A stretch of 48,916 bases of DNA from an uncultured Gammaproteobacteria bacterium (GTDB lineage Bacteria > Pseudomonadota > Gammaproteobacteria > GCA-001735895). The stretch's first letter is position 1. Each line of letters begins with the position of its first letter. Both the position numbers and the translations under genes were made by a program. The stretch lies in NCBI GenBank assembly GCA_947259485.1, contig CAMYLU010000024.1, positions 1 to 48,916 of the forward strand. The letters run 5' to 3'. The notes beneath the pieces were generated by a model that ran no database searches, had not been told where the DNA came from, and was given only the letters and a program-made list of their open reading frames with translations. This document shows, piece by piece, positions 8,478 through 16,937 of the stretch.

Positions 8478-9473
8478 ATGCGAGCCGTGATTTACACCCG
8501 TTATGGCGGACCCGAGGTGCTCAGCCTCGGCGAGATGGCACAGCCCGAGCCGGGCGATAACGAAGTGCTGATCGAAACGTGCGCCGCTGAAGTCACCAAG
8601 GCTGATACCGAGCTGCGTCGTTTCAAGTTCCCGGTCAAGTGGTTCTGGCTGCCGTTAAGGCTCGCCATGGGAATGCGTAAACCCAGGCGGCCCATCCTGG
8701 GCGGATATTTCTCGGGCGTGGTTACCGCCGTCGGCAAGGACGTCAGCCGGTTTAAACCGGGTGATGCGATTTTCGGCACCACCAATCTCCGCTTCGGCGC
8801 CTACGGCGAATACCTGTGCCTGCCCGAAAACTTCACCCTCGAGGAAAAACCGCACAATATCAGTTTCGAGCAAGCCGCGGCGGTGCCACTCGGCGCCCTG
8901 AACGCCATTCATTTCATGCGCAAGGCCCAGCTGCAGTCGGGCGAAAGCATCCTGATCAACGGCGCCGGCGGCAGCATCGGCACATTTGCGGTGCAGATCG
9001 CCAAACGCATAGGCGCCGAGGTTACCGTCGTCGACCATGGCATCAAGGCCGATATGCTACGCGACATCGGTGCCGACCATTTCATCGACTATACGCGTGA
9101 CGATTTCACCCGCGGTGACCAAACCTACGACGTAATTTTCGACATGGTGGCCAAAAGCTCCTATTCAGGTTGCGTCAGCCGCCTGAAGCCAAAAGGCCGC
9201 TATTTGCTCGGCAATCCGAGGGTATCGGACATGTTGCGCTCACTATTGACGCCGCGATTCTCGGACAAGCAGGTTTACTTCGAATTCGCCGGTGAAAAAC
9301 AGCAGGAGCTGCACGAGCTCGGGCAAATGCTGGAAGCCGGCGACATCACCCCGGTCATCGACCGGGTTTATCCCCTGGAACAGATTGCCGAAGCGCACCG
9401 GCGCGTCGAAACCGAGGAAAGACTGGGAATCGTCGTCGTCAGCCTGGCCAGGCAGTCGTCACCGGTTACCTGA
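8478..9473 (+). CDS. Zinc-independent MDR-family quinone oxidoreductase/alcohol dehydrogenase-like protein
   Basis: This 331-residue protein of the medium-chain dehydrogenase/reductase family opens with the usual MRAVIYTRYGGPEVL GroES-like start. It has a Rossmann NAD(P)-binding motif GAGGSIG at 162-168 and ends at family length. The catalytic-zinc Cys/His/Glu set of alcohol dehydrogenases is not apparent, which favours the quinone oxidoreductase/enoyl reductase branch. It probably reduces an alpha,beta-unsaturated or quinone substrate with NADPH; the substrate cannot be read from sequence. It stands alone and is followed by a small dyad repeat and a separate small transcript. Confidence 0.85.
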   Translation: MRAVIYTRYGGPEVLSLGEMAQPEPGDNEVLIETCAAEVTKADTELRRFKFPVKWFWLPLRLAMGMRKPRRPILGGYFSGVVTAVGKDVSRFKPGDAIFGTTNLRFGAYGEYLCLPENFTLEEKPHNISFEQAAAVPLGALNAIHFMRKAQLQSGESILINGAGGSIGTFAVQIAKRIGAEVTVVDHGIKADMLRDIGADHFIDYTRDDFTRGDQTYDVIFDMVAKSSYSGCVSRLKPKGRYLLGNPRVSDMLRSLLTPRFSDKQVYFEFAGEKQQELHELGQMLEAGDITPVIDRVYPLEQIAEAHRRVETEERLGIVVVSLARQSSPVT

Positions 9474-9483
9474 CCTGATCGTG

Positions 9484-9538
9484 CAATTACAGTGACAGTT
9501 AACTTAGCTCCAAATTCAGTTAACTGTCACCATAATTC
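9484..9538. repeat. Dyad element of the GTGACAGTTAACT family, copy 1
   Basis: Imperfect inverted repeat: the left arm (from 9484) contains GTGACAGTTAACTTA and the right arm (to 9538) contains AGTTAACTGTCACCATAATTC. The core 13 bp, GTGACAGTTAACT, pairs perfectly. The same arms recur at 20946-21010 and as a half-copy at 22141. It is a short dispersed palindromic repeat sitting just after a stop codon. Confidence 0.8.
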
Positions 9539-9568
9539 GGAATCTGAACCCAAATATTCAGTGCAACA

Positions 9569-9596
9569 TTGACACACCCGAAATCTGTGGCATGCT
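9569..9596 (+). promoter_or_regulatory. Candidate promoter of the small transcript
   Basis: A perfect -35 box TTGACA (9569-9574) is followed after 16 bp by CATGCT (9591-9596), a poor -10. The start would be near 9603. The call rests mainly on the consensus -35 and on the strong terminator 200 bp downstream. Confidence 0.45.
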
Positions 9597-9632
9597 CCCC
9601 ACTATCCGCAACAACATAAAGGGGGTGATCTA

Positions 9633-9689
9633 GTGTCTACAGAGATATTGGAGAAAGGTGTCAAAATGCTCGGAGATATCGAGGTTTAA
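9633..9689 (+). CDS. 18-residue micro-ORF with near-ideal Shine-Dalgarno
   Basis: GTG start at 9633, TAA at 9687; the peptide is VSTEILEKGVKMLGDIEV. The preceding AAAGGGGGTGATC (9618-9630) matches the full anti-Shine-Dalgarno complement TAAGGAGGTGATC at all but two positions, at normal spacing. This is far stronger than in neighbouring genes and argues for real translation. I do not recognise the peptide. It lacks a membrane helix. It may be a regulatory leader peptide, a precursor peptide or a small protein. Confidence 0.5.
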   Translation: MSTEILEKGVKMLGDIEV

Positions 9690-9772
9690 AAGAAGGCTGA
9701 AAGACCTGCAGGTTTTAGGCCAGGCCCGGTTTAACCGATGGCTTTGACAGTCTTTCTCCCAGGTAACTCGAA

Positions 9773-9800
9773 GGGCCACCGGAAACGGTGGCCCTTTTTT
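9773..9800 (+). terminator. Strong Rho-independent terminator
   Basis: A perfect 9-bp stem (GGGCCACCG with CGGTGGCCC) is closed by a GAAA tetraloop and followed by six T. It ends the small transcript. On the minus strand it lies just beyond the stop of the GlxA-type regulator at 9858, but it lacks a T-run in that direction. Confidence 0.92.
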
Positions 9801-9857
9801 ATTCTCGTTATCCAGAGTTTTTTATTGGGTCTGACTTTTCTTTGACGAACGTCGCTC

Positions 9858-10871
9858 CTAGTTTGCCCGGCTTGCAATACTGCTGAACTTCCTGCGATAA
9901 ACCGCTGGCGTCAATCCAACCTTTCGTTTGAAAATCCGCCGGAAGGAAGTGGGGTCTTCGTAACCGACGCAGCTGCTGATCGTCTCGATGTTATCCATAT
10001 CCGACTCGAGCATCTGTTTTGCCACCTCGATTCGAATTCCCTGCACGTAATCGAGCGGCTGATAACCGGTCGCTGTTCGAAACCTGCGCGCGAAGGTGCG
10101 CGATTTCAGACCTGAAAGCTCAACCATTTCCATAACCGGGTTTGAGAGGCTGTAGTTCTTCTCGACCCAAGATTGACACTCACCCACGATGGCGTCCCTG
10201 TGCTGCGTATTGCAGGCCATTGCGGAATACGGCAGTTGTCCATCTTCGTGCTTCGACAGCAGGTACACTTTTGCCGTATTACTCGCCTGGTGGAGACCAC
10301 AGTAGCGCTCAACCAGGTAAATTGCGAGATCCTGCCACGCGGTAACCCCACCGGAAGTAATCAGGCGTCTGCTCTCCGCAGTTAGGTTCAGAACCATGTC
10401 CGGAGTGAATTTTACCTGTGGAAAATACTCCCGGATCATGTTGCCATAGGCCCAGTGGCTCGAGGCTTCGTGGCCATTTAGCAAGCCGGTTTCTGCAAGC
10501 ACAACCGCGCCGGAACAAATTGAACACAGCAATGCGTCGCGCGCGTACATGCGCTTGATCCACTTGATTTCTGGAATGAATTTTCCAAGCGGCGACTCGT
10601 TGACGGGCGTGTACATGTCGCAAACGACGACCACATCTGCCCGATCGATGTCGTCGATGCTGGCATGTGGCTGAACCTGAATGCCGTTCAGACACATAAA
10701 CGGATCCTGCGAGCATGCGACGATCTTGACATCCAGCATGTTGTCGACGAAAGCCCCTCCCAGCATGTCCTCGTAATCAGGCCCGACGTTCACCAGTACA
10801 TCGTAAAGACCGTACAATATGCCAGCCGACGTGTCGCTGGATGCCAACAAGCAAATCACAGGTTTACTCAT
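9858..10871 (-). CDS. GlxA-type AraC-family regulator (DJ-1/PfpI-like sensor domain)
   Basis: The 337-residue product has an N-terminal class-I glutamine amidotransferase-like (DJ-1/PfpI) domain (about 1-190) with LLCSICSGAVVLAETG around Cys116/Cys119. A C-terminal AraC double helix-turn-helix (about 230-330) shows ARRFRTATGYQPLDYVQ and CVGYEDPTSFRRIFKR. Relatives include regulators of glycine betaine, carnitine and related methylated amines (GbdR, CdhR). It is divergent from an FAD oxidoreductase/homocysteine methyltransferase pair, which makes those genes its likely targets. The ligand is not predictable from sequence. Confidence 0.88.
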   Translation of the reverse strand: MSKPVICLLASSDTSAGILYGLYDVLVNVGPDYEDMLGGAFVDNMLDVKIVACSQDPFMCLNGIQVQPHASIDDIDRADVVVVCDMYTPVNESPLGKFIPEIKWIKRMYARDALLCSICSGAVVLAETGLLNGHEASSHWAYGNMIREYFPQVKFTPDMVLNLTAESRRLITSGGVTAWQDLAIYLVERYCGLHQASNTAKVYLLSKHEDGQLPYSAMACNTQHRDAIVGECQSWVEKNYSLSNPVMEMVELSGLKSRTFARRFRTATGYQPLDYVQGIRIEVAKQMLESDMDNIETISSCVGYEDPTSFRRIFKRKVGLTPAVYRRKFSSIASRAN

Positions 10872-11040
10872 GCGAATAGTTATCTGCGTGTAAAGGGGTT
10901 GTCAAATATGCCACGATATTGTGAATAATGCCATTTTAGGTGTCAGATTTGCCCCTTTTATGGATTTTATGACAATTGCCGGGGATTCGGTCCGGTGCCT
11001 ACAATGCACTTCTACTCATCATCGAAACGAGGTCAGGGCT

Positions 11041-12435
11041 ATGGATCAATTGACGACAGAATTATCGGCGCGTATCGAGGGCGAAGTGTTGATGCCCGGC
11101 AGCGATGCCTACGAGGAAGCGCGTAAGGTCTGGAATGCGATGATCGATCGCAAGCCTCTGCTGATCGCGCAATGCCGTAACAGCCAGGACGTCGCACAGA
11201 CGCTTGCGCTTGCCAATGGCAACGATCACCCGGTTTCGATCCGCGGCGGCGCGCACAATGTCGCCGGGCATGCGGTTTGCGACGATGGCGTCATGATCGA
11301 TCTCAGCCAGATGCGCAACGTTTCCGTCGACGCCGAAGCGCGCACAGCAAGAGTCGCTGGTGGATCGACCTGGGGCGATGTCGACGCCGCTAGCCAGGCG
11401 CACGGTCTCGCCACACCCGGCGGCCTGATTTCCGATACCGGCGTGGCCGGGTTGAGCCTGTCGGGCGGTATTGGCTGGCTGCGCAGCCGCTTCGGCCTGT
11501 GCATCGACAACATCCTGTCGGTTGAAATCGTCACCGCTGACGGACAGATCCGCCGCGCCAGCGAAACCGAAAATGCCGATCTCTTCTGGGCGGTGCGCGG
11601 CGGCGGCGGCAACTTCGGCGTGATCACCGAGTTCGAATTCCAGTTGCATCCAATGGGGCCCGAAGTGATGTTCTGCGCGCCGATCTACGCGCTCGAATGC
11701 GGCCCCGAACCGATTCGATTCTGGCGCGATTTCCTCAAGGATAAAAACGATCGTATCGGCTCGCTGGTCGAATTCTCCACGGTTGCCGAGGACGATGAAT
11801 TTCCGCGCGAGTCCTGGGGCAAGCAGGTTTACACGATCGCCGCCGTCTACGCTGGTGATGCCGAGGAAGGCGAGCAGATCATGCAGCCGCTGCGCGAGCT
11901 CGCGCCGATGGTCACCGACTTCTCCGGCCGCATGGAGTATTGCGAAGTGCAAAAGTTATTCGATCTGTTGATGCCTGCCGGGGAATTCCGTTGTTACTGG
12001 AAATCGCATTACCTGCAGGATCTGTCGGACGCGATTATCGATGAAATCCTCGAAGGTATAAAAACCGTCCCTTCTGCGAACACGTTAGCTTCGATCTGGA
12101 ATTTCGGCGGTGCAACCGCGTCGGTCCCGGCCGATGCGACCGCATTCGGCGATCGCTCGATGCCGTACATGTTTTCGCTCGACTCGGTCTGGGAAGGCAC
12201 GGATGACGACGAAACTAATATCGGCTGGACACGAGACTTCTGGGGCCGCATGCAACGCCATTCTTACAATGGCCGCATGTACCTGAATTTCCCGGGCCAG
12301 GGCGAGGAGGGCGACAAGTTGTTGCAGGATACCTACGGCGCCGACAACTTTCAGCGCTTGCGCGAAATCAAGGCGAAATACGACCCGGACAACCGCTTCC
12401 GTTTCAATCAGAACATCCGCCCATTAAACCATTGA
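11041..12435 (+). CDS. FAD-linked oxidoreductase with berberine-bridge C-terminus
   Basis: The ATG at 11041 is preceded by GAGG (in CGAAACGAGG, about 8-11 bases upstream) and gives a 464-residue product of usual family length; the frame extends to 10921 without support. The N-terminal PCMH-type FAD domain has RGGAHNVAGH, in which His72 is the likely 8-alpha-histidyl attachment site. SGGIGWLRSRFGL is the second FAD-contact segment. The C-terminus YDPDNRFRFNQNI is the BBE signature. These enzymes oxidise varied substrates, including sugars, alcohols and amines. The homocysteine methyltransferase gene follows after 13 bp, implying co-transcription and perhaps a demethylation or methyl-transfer pathway. 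Confidence 0.88.
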   Translation: MDQLTTELSARIEGEVLMPGSDAYEEARKVWNAMIDRKPLLIAQCRNSQDVAQTLALANGNDHPVSIRGGAHNVAGHAVCDDGVMIDLSQMRNVSVDAEARTARVAGGSTWGDVDAASQAHGLATPGGLISDTGVAGLSLSGGIGWLRSRFGLCIDNILSVEIVTADGQIRRASETENADLFWAVRGGGGNFGVITEFEFQLHPMGPEVMFCAPIYALECGPEPIRFWRDFLKDKNDRIGSLVEFSTVAEDDEFPRESWGKQVYTIAAVYAGDAEEGEQIMQPLRELAPMVTDFSGRMEYCEVQKLFDLLMPAGEFRCYWKSHYLQDLSDAIIDEILEGIKTVPSANTLASIWNFGGATASVPADATAFGDRSMPYMFSLDSVWEGTDDDETNIGWTRDFWGRMQRHSYNGRMYLNFPGQGEEGDKLLQDTYGADNFQRLREIKAKYDPDNRFRFNQNIRPLNH

Positions 12436-12448
12436 GGAGTCAATCGCA

Positions 12449-13396
12449 ATGCAGCCAGAATTTCCCCCACGACTGGAGAACAAGTTTTACCTGACCGAGG
12501 GAGGCGTCGAAACCGAGGTCATGTACAAGTGGGGGTTCGAGTTACCCGAGTTTGCGATGTTTCCCTTGCTCGACAATCCCAGGGCGGACACGATCATTCG
12601 AGACATGTACCGCCGCTTTTTCGATGCGGCAGCTGAATCCGGGTGCGGAATACTCGTTTGCGGCCACGACTACCGGGCGAGTCCTGACTGGTCGTCCAAG
12701 CTCGGCTACAGTGCCAAACAGCTGGCGGATTTCCAACGACGAGGCATTCAATTCCTCGACGATATTCGAAACGAGTATGCCGATCGGGTTCCCCATGCCT
12801 ATATTGCCGGCGGGATTGGGCCTCGCGGTGACGCTTACGGGACCGGTGATGAAATTACCGAGAACGAGGCCGAGGACTATCACTCGGTTCAACTGTCCAC
12901 GCTTGCCGAAGCCAGTGCAGATATGGCGATTGCGGCCACTTTCACAAATATTGCGGAGGCTATCGGTATCATCCGCGCAGCCGGGCACATCGGCATTCCG
13001 ATCGGAATGAGTTTCAACCTCGGTCCAAATGGTCGCTTGCGCTCGGGCCCCAGCCTCGCCGAGGCAATTGAAACCGTCGATACCGAAACCGATGGCGCAG
13101 CCGCCTGGTTTGGCACCAATTGCGCACATCCACTGGAGTTTGAACCCGCCCTGGCCGAACCCGGTCCCTGGCGAGAAAGGCTACGTTATATTCGTCCAAA
13201 CGCCGCAAAAATGGACAAGATCGCTTTGTGCAGTCTCGGTCATCTCGAGGACGGCGACCCGGTTGAACTGGGCGGTCAGATGGGCGAAATCGCGCGTCGA
13301 TTCCCGAGGGCCGACATACTTGGCGGTTGTTGTGGCACCGATGAGCGTCATTTGTCGGAAATCGCGCAAAATGTGAACACCGTGCGCGGTGCATGA
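12449..13396 (+). CDS. Homocysteine S-methyltransferase-family protein
   Basis: The 315-residue TIM-barrel protein has the zinc-binding cysteines of the Pfam S-methyl_trans family: Cys225 (FGTNCAHP) and Cys294/Cys295 (ILGGCCGT). These activate homocysteine thiolate, or another thiol, for methylation. The methyl donor may be S-methylmethionine, betaine or another onium compound and cannot be fixed from sequence. GAGGAG lies just before the ATG, and the gene follows the FAD oxidoreductase by 13 bp. The divergent GlxA-type regulator supports a link with methylated-amine or sulfonium use. Confidence 0.88.
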   Translation: MQPEFPPRLENKFYLTEGGVETEVMYKWGFELPEFAMFPLLDNPRADTIIRDMYRRFFDAAAESGCGILVCGHDYRASPDWSSKLGYSAKQLADFQRRGIQFLDDIRNEYADRVPHAYIAGGIGPRGDAYGTGDEITENEAEDYHSVQLSTLAEASADMAIAATFTNIAEAIGIIRAAGHIGIPIGMSFNLGPNGRLRSGPSLAEAIETVDTETDGAAAWFGTNCAHPLEFEPALAEPGPWRERLRYIRPNAAKMDKIALCSLGHLEDGDPVELGGQMGEIARRFPRADILGGCCGTDERHLSEIAQNVNTVRGA

Positions 13397-13438
13397 TGTT
13401 TAGAGCTTAAAAGGTGTCGAAGGCACAATTGCCGGTTT

Positions 13439-14566
13439 TTACTGGGCCTGGCTTTTCTTTATCGGATATCCCTTGGGCAACAATACAAAAAGCTGTCCCT
13501 GCTGCTTCATCAGGCCCGCCATTTTTTCAGCCTCGTCTCCCCGGCCCCAGAAAACATCGGCGCGAACATGACCCTTGATAGCGCCACCGGTATCCTGCGC
13601 CAGCATGAGCTGGTTAAGCGGTGATTGCTGTTCATCCGGCAAGGTGGTTTGCAACCATACCGGTGCGCCTAAAGGAATCACGTTTCGATCTACAGCAATA
13701 CTACGCCGGGGTGTCAGTGCCACATTGAGTGAACCAACCGGTGCCTCTGCCTGGCCGTCTCTTAGTTCGAAAAATATATAACTCGGGTTTTTCGAGAGCA
13801 CCTCGTTCAACCGGTCCGGGTTCGCCTTTAACCAGTCCTTGATTGAAAATAGCGTGACCTCTTCTTGTTCCAGCTCCCCCATTGCAATCAATACTTTGCC
13901 TATGGATTGATACGGGTGACCATTTTGCCCGGCATAGCCCACCGCTACCGTGGAACCATCGGTCAGCTGAATTCGGCCGGAACCCTGGACATGCAGGAAG
14001 AACACGTCCACTAAACTGTTGACCCATAAAATTTCCGTGCCCTGAAGTAAATCCTGGTTGCGATCCAGTTGGGCGCGATTGTAGTAAGGGACTACCTTGT
14101 TTCCATCCAGCTTGCCGCGTAAGCGCAGGTTCTTCAATTGCGGATAAATACTGCCAAGGTCGACAATCAGTAAATCCCTGGGAACGCCATAGAGTGGGTA
14201 TGGGAATTCATCAGACCTCTCCCAGCTGCCTCGCAACAGGGGCTCGTAGTAACCCGTGATCAATCCCTCGGTTTCACCATCCTCCGCGTAGACTGGCCGA
14301 ACTTCGAAATTGGATTCAAAGAACTCTCTGACCTCAGCGTCGCTTAAGTCTCCGCTATTCGCTGCAAGAAGACAGACTTCTCGCCATTGTGCGTGGCGGA
14401 GTTTTTGGCAACTCTTAAGAAAGCCATCCCACACGTCACTTTGATTATCCGTTCCCCAGCGCTGCAGACTTGACCAGTCAACCGGGTCGCCAATGCCAGG
14501 CGGACGCGTTGTACATGCGCTCACTAATAACGAACACAACACGACAATCGACAGGGATTTGAACAT
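13439..14566 (-). CDS. mltA: Membrane-bound lytic murein transglycosylase A
   Basis: The 375-residue lipoprotein has lipobox cysteine Cys18 (LVSAC), so it is outer-membrane anchored. The MltA barrel and 3D domain are recognisable by GLITGYYEPLLRGS at 101-114 and by QDTGGAIKGHVRADVFWG at 324-341. Asp325 in DTGGAIKG is the expected catalytic acid. It cleaves the MurNAc-GlcNAc bond of peptidoglycan, forming 1,6-anhydro ends. Length and motifs are normal. It ends 42 bp from the convergent homocysteine methyltransferase gene. Confidence 0.95.
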   Translation of the reverse strand: MFKSLSIVVLCSLLVSACTTRPPGIGDPVDWSSLQRWGTDNQSDVWDGFLKSCQKLRHAQWREVCLLAANSGDLSDAEVREFFESNFEVRPVYAEDGETEGLITGYYEPLLRGSWERSDEFPYPLYGVPRDLLIVDLGSIYPQLKNLRLRGKLDGNKVVPYYNRAQLDRNQDLLQGTEILWVNSLVDVFFLHVQGSGRIQLTDGSTVAVGYAGQNGHPYQSIGKVLIAMGELEQEEVTLFSIKDWLKANPDRLNEVLSKNPSYIFFELRDGQAEAPVGSLNVALTPRRSIAVDRNVIPLGAPVWLQTTLPDEQQSPLNQLMLAQDTGGAIKGHVRADVFWGRGDEAEKMAGLMKQQGQLFVLLPKGYPIKKSQAQ

Positions 14567-14620
14567 GGTGAAATTGTACCCTTGTCAGCGCGATTATGGC
14601 AGCTAGTTGCCGCGGTAAAA

Positions 14621-14645
14621 GGGGACAGGGGAATACATTTCCATA
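14621..14645 (+). repeat. GGGGACAG-type intergenic motif
   Basis: GGGGACAGGGGAATACATTT in the mltA upstream region resembles motifs at 22904 (GGGGACAGACCAGG), 23502 (GGGACAGATAACATTTTA) and 40246 (GGGGACAGGC). All are just outside genes. They look like scattered members of a short repeat family, but the copies share little beyond the first eight bases. Confidence 0.4.
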
Positions 14646-14678
14646 ATTCAAAATATCGGGGTTATTTTACAAAGTACC

Positions 14679-15413
14679 CTACCTGGCCAATAACGTTTCC
14701 TTCGCCAGGTTGATCCTGGCCGCGAGATAATCGGATCCGCCGCGGTCCGGGTGCAGTTTCTGCATCAGCCGCCGATGAGTCTCGATTATTTCTGCTTCGT
14801 CAGCGTCGGATGATAATCCCAGTACCTGCAGGGCCTCTTCGCGCGACATCTCGCCCGGTTCGCTGGAAGCCCGCTGTTGCCCTTGTGCGCCGGCCTGTTG
14901 TTGCCAGGTGTCTGCATACACCCGGTCCAGGTAGGTCTGCAGCAACGCAACCGACTCCTGGTCGTCCTGGCATTCACGCAGTAATTGCAGCAACGCTTCG
15001 AGCTTCAGTTGATCGAGCGTGCTGCCCTTGAACTGCCCTGCCAGAACTTCACCATTGATGTCGCCCGAATCGTGGTTCAGCGTCATGCGGATATATTTAC
15101 TTTGTACGGTAGAAGTTTGCCCGCTACTCGGTGCGGGCCTCGATTTTGCAGCACCCATGCCGGCCAGCAAACGTTTGAGCAGCGGAAACGGAATTCCGCT
15201 CAACAACCGCAGCAAGCCGCGCAGGAACGGCAGTATTGCGGCAAACACCGCCGCCAACCAGTGCGCTCGACCGGTCAACACCAACACCAGTAGCGCCGCC
15301 GCGAGCAAGACCGCAAACCACTGCCAGCGGACCCTGGGAGGTTGACGGAACAACCAGTCGAAAAAGAAGAACAGTCCGGCCGCCACGCCGAGCAACAGTA
15401 ACAGCCGTGCCAT
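14679..15413 (-). CDS. Membrane-anchored J-domain protein
   Basis: The 244-residue protein has hydrophobic N-terminal segments (about 2-20, 29-47 and 50-68), a variable middle, and a C-terminal J domain (about 190-244) with an intact HPD motif at 221-223 (KLHPDRGGSDYLA). The J domain would stimulate a DnaK-type chaperone at the membrane. The layout, membrane first and J domain last, resembles DjlA-like or mitochondrial TIM14/Pam18-type proteins more than classical DnaJ. It follows the VWA gene by 3 bp and is surely co-transcribed with it. Confidence 0.88.
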   Translation of the reverse strand: MARLLLLLGVAAGLFFFFDWLFRQPPRVRWQWFAVLLAAALLVLVLTGRAHWLAAVFAAILPFLRGLLRLLSGIPFPLLKRLLAGMGAAKSRPAPSSGQTSTVQSKYIRMTLNHDSGDINGEVLAGQFKGSTLDQLKLEALLQLLRECQDDQESVALLQTYLDRVYADTWQQQAGAQGQQRASSEPGEMSREEALQVLGLSSDADEAEIIETHRRLMQKLHPDRGGSDYLAARINLAKETLLAR

Positions 15414-15416
15414 GGG

Positions 15417-16130
15417 TCAGCCCTTGCCCAACTGGCGGGTCAGTTGCCGCACAACCTCGCTGCGATCTTGACTGAAGTCCTGCAAGGCTTTCTGACCGCC
15501 GGCAGCATAGACAGCAACCGCGCTTAACAGGTCGCGCAATTGTGCGGCGCTGGTCGCGTCGAAGCCGCAGTAAGCGCCGCGGGTCAGCCGCGCGATCTCC
15601 TTGAACGCCCGTTGCGCCGCTGGCTCCGTACCTTCATGAAACAGGAAAGTAGGGACCCCGAGCATTCCCAGCTCGCCTGCCAAATGGCACAACCGGTCCA
15701 CGTCTTCCTCCATGCAGTCGCCGACAAATACGAGCGCCTGGACTTTCTTTTGCCTGGTCTGTTCGATCGCCTGACGCAGCACTTTTTCAATCTGCGTATA
15801 ACCTCCCCGGCATGACACGCTCGTCATGCGTTGCAGCAACGCATCCGCAGAAGACAGCCATGGGCTCGCCTCGAATTCGCCATAGCCGCGGTAATAACAA
15901 AGCTGAATGTCCAGGCCGCCGAGTGCCGCGGTTTCGGTGAACATCTCACCCTGGATTTGACAGGCCCGGTCCCAGCTGGGCTCTCGACTGGCGGTGGCGT
16001 CCATCGCAAACATCAATCGCCCACGTTGCTGGCCGGATTTGATCACCGGCGTTGTCCTGACTTTTTCCAAGAACGCGTCGATCGCGGCCTTGCTCGATTT
16101 TTGCGGAAGATCTTTGTCTGCGCCTGCCAT
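15417..16130 (-). CDS. VWA-domain protein
   Basis: The 237-residue protein has a von Willebrand A-like fold: beta strand RLMFAMDATAS with a DxTxS metal-ion-dependent adhesion motif (Asp44, Thr46, Ser48), and a later KVQALVFVGDCMEED strand. There is no signal peptide, so it is probably cytoplasmic. It is first in a two-gene unit with the membrane J-domain protein. The pairing suggests a VWA-J chaperone module that assembles or remodels a complex. The partner is not evident here. Confidence 0.82.
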   Translation of the reverse strand: MAGADKDLPQKSSKAAIDAFLEKVRTTPVIKSGQQRGRLMFAMDATASREPSWDRACQIQGEMFTETAALGGLDIQLCYYRGYGEFEASPWLSSADALLQRMTSVSCRGGYTQIEKVLRQAIEQTRQKKVQALVFVGDCMEEDVDRLCHLAGELGMLGVPTFLFHEGTEPAAQRAFKEIARLTRGAYCGFDATSAAQLRDLLSAVAVYAAGGQKALQDFSQDRSEVVRQLTRQLGKG

Positions 16131-16229
16131 GAAATCCGACTTTGGACAGTAATTACGGGAATAGTATACCTGTTTTCCGGCTGCCGATTTTCAAGCCGAA
16201 ACAAAGTATATGCCCTCCAGAATACGAAT

Positions 16230-16937
16230 CTAGTCCCCGAGGAAAACTTTCAGCACTTTCTCGTTATCGACGAGATCGACCGAATCACCGGCAATGACAA
16301 GCCGCCCACTTTCGAGCACATAGCCTCGATCGGCCATGCTTAAAGCCAGCCTGACATTTTGTTCGACGAATAATATTGAAATGCCTTCGTTGACGATGTT
16401 TTGGAATATCCCGATCATATCCTTGACCACCATCGGCGATAAGCCAAGGAATGGCTCGTCGACCATCAATAGTTTCGGCAACCCCATCAATCCGCGGGCA
16501 ATAGCCAGCATCTGTTGCTCCCCACCGGACATGGTATGCGCCAATTGATGGGAGCGGGCTTCGAGTTTTGGAAACAAGCGGTAGATGTTTTGCAGGGATT
16601 CGTCGCGTGACGCCCTGGCTTTTTCATGCCAGGCGCCGAGCAACAGGTTTTGTAAAACGCTCAGATGCGGAAAAACCCGCCGGCGCTCGAGCACGTGTGA
16701 AATGCCCATCCTCGTGCGGGTGAAGGTCGGCTGGTTACTGATCAACTCGTCGTTAAATAATATCTGCCCTGCCCTGTGGTTAATCAAGTTGCTAATGGTG
16801 TTGAGAATGGTACTTTTGCCGGACCCGTTCGGCCCGAGCAGCGCCACCATTTCTCCCTGTTGAACATTTAACGAAACGTCCCAGATGACCTGAAAATCAT
16901 CGTACAGGACATCGATATTTTTAATATCAAGCAACAT
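16230..16937 (-). CDS. livF: Branched-chain amino-acid-type ABC transporter ATPase LivF
   Basis: I start at the ATG at 16937 (MLLDIKNID), which has GGGA upstream and aligns with normal LivF beginnings; an ATG at 16958 would add seven residues. The 235-residue ATPase has Walker A GPNGSGKS, signature MSGGEQQMLAIAR and Walker B LLMVDEP. It overlaps the end of livG by 11 bp. With LivG it powers the LivHM permease. It is the last gene of the operon, and I do not see a clear terminator after it. Confidence 0.92.
   Translation of the reverse strand: MLLDIKNIDVLYDDFQVIWDVSLNVQQGEMVALLGPNGSGKSTILNTISNLINHRAGQILFNDELISNQPTFTRTRMGISHVLERRRVFPHLSVLQNLLLGAWHEKARASRDESLQNIYRLFPKLEARSHQLAHTMSGGEQQMLAIARGLMGLPKLLMVDEPFLGLSPMVVKDMIGIFQNIVNEGISILFVEQNVRLALSMADRGYVLESGRLVIAGDSVDLVDNEKVLKVFLGD

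Larger units (their letters stand above)
9603..9800 (+). ncRNA. Candidate ~200-nt small transcript, leader or sRNA
   Basis: Between the candidate promoter and a very strong terminator lies a compact region that fits one short transcript. GGAGAAAG (9650-9657) can pair over 95 nt with CTTTCTCC (9752-9759). An inner palindrome ACCTGCAGGT and a GGTTTAACC hairpin lie inside. The 5' part contains an 18-codon ORF (own entry). It could be a small RNA, a dual-function RNA or an mRNA for a very small protein. I do not recognise a named RNA family. Confidence 0.55.

Noticed and set aside
11062-11952. Open frame of 296 codons opposite the FAD oxidoreductase
   Set aside because: The sense strand encodes a clear FAD-binding enzyme; the antisense product has no recognisable domain and reflects codon bias.
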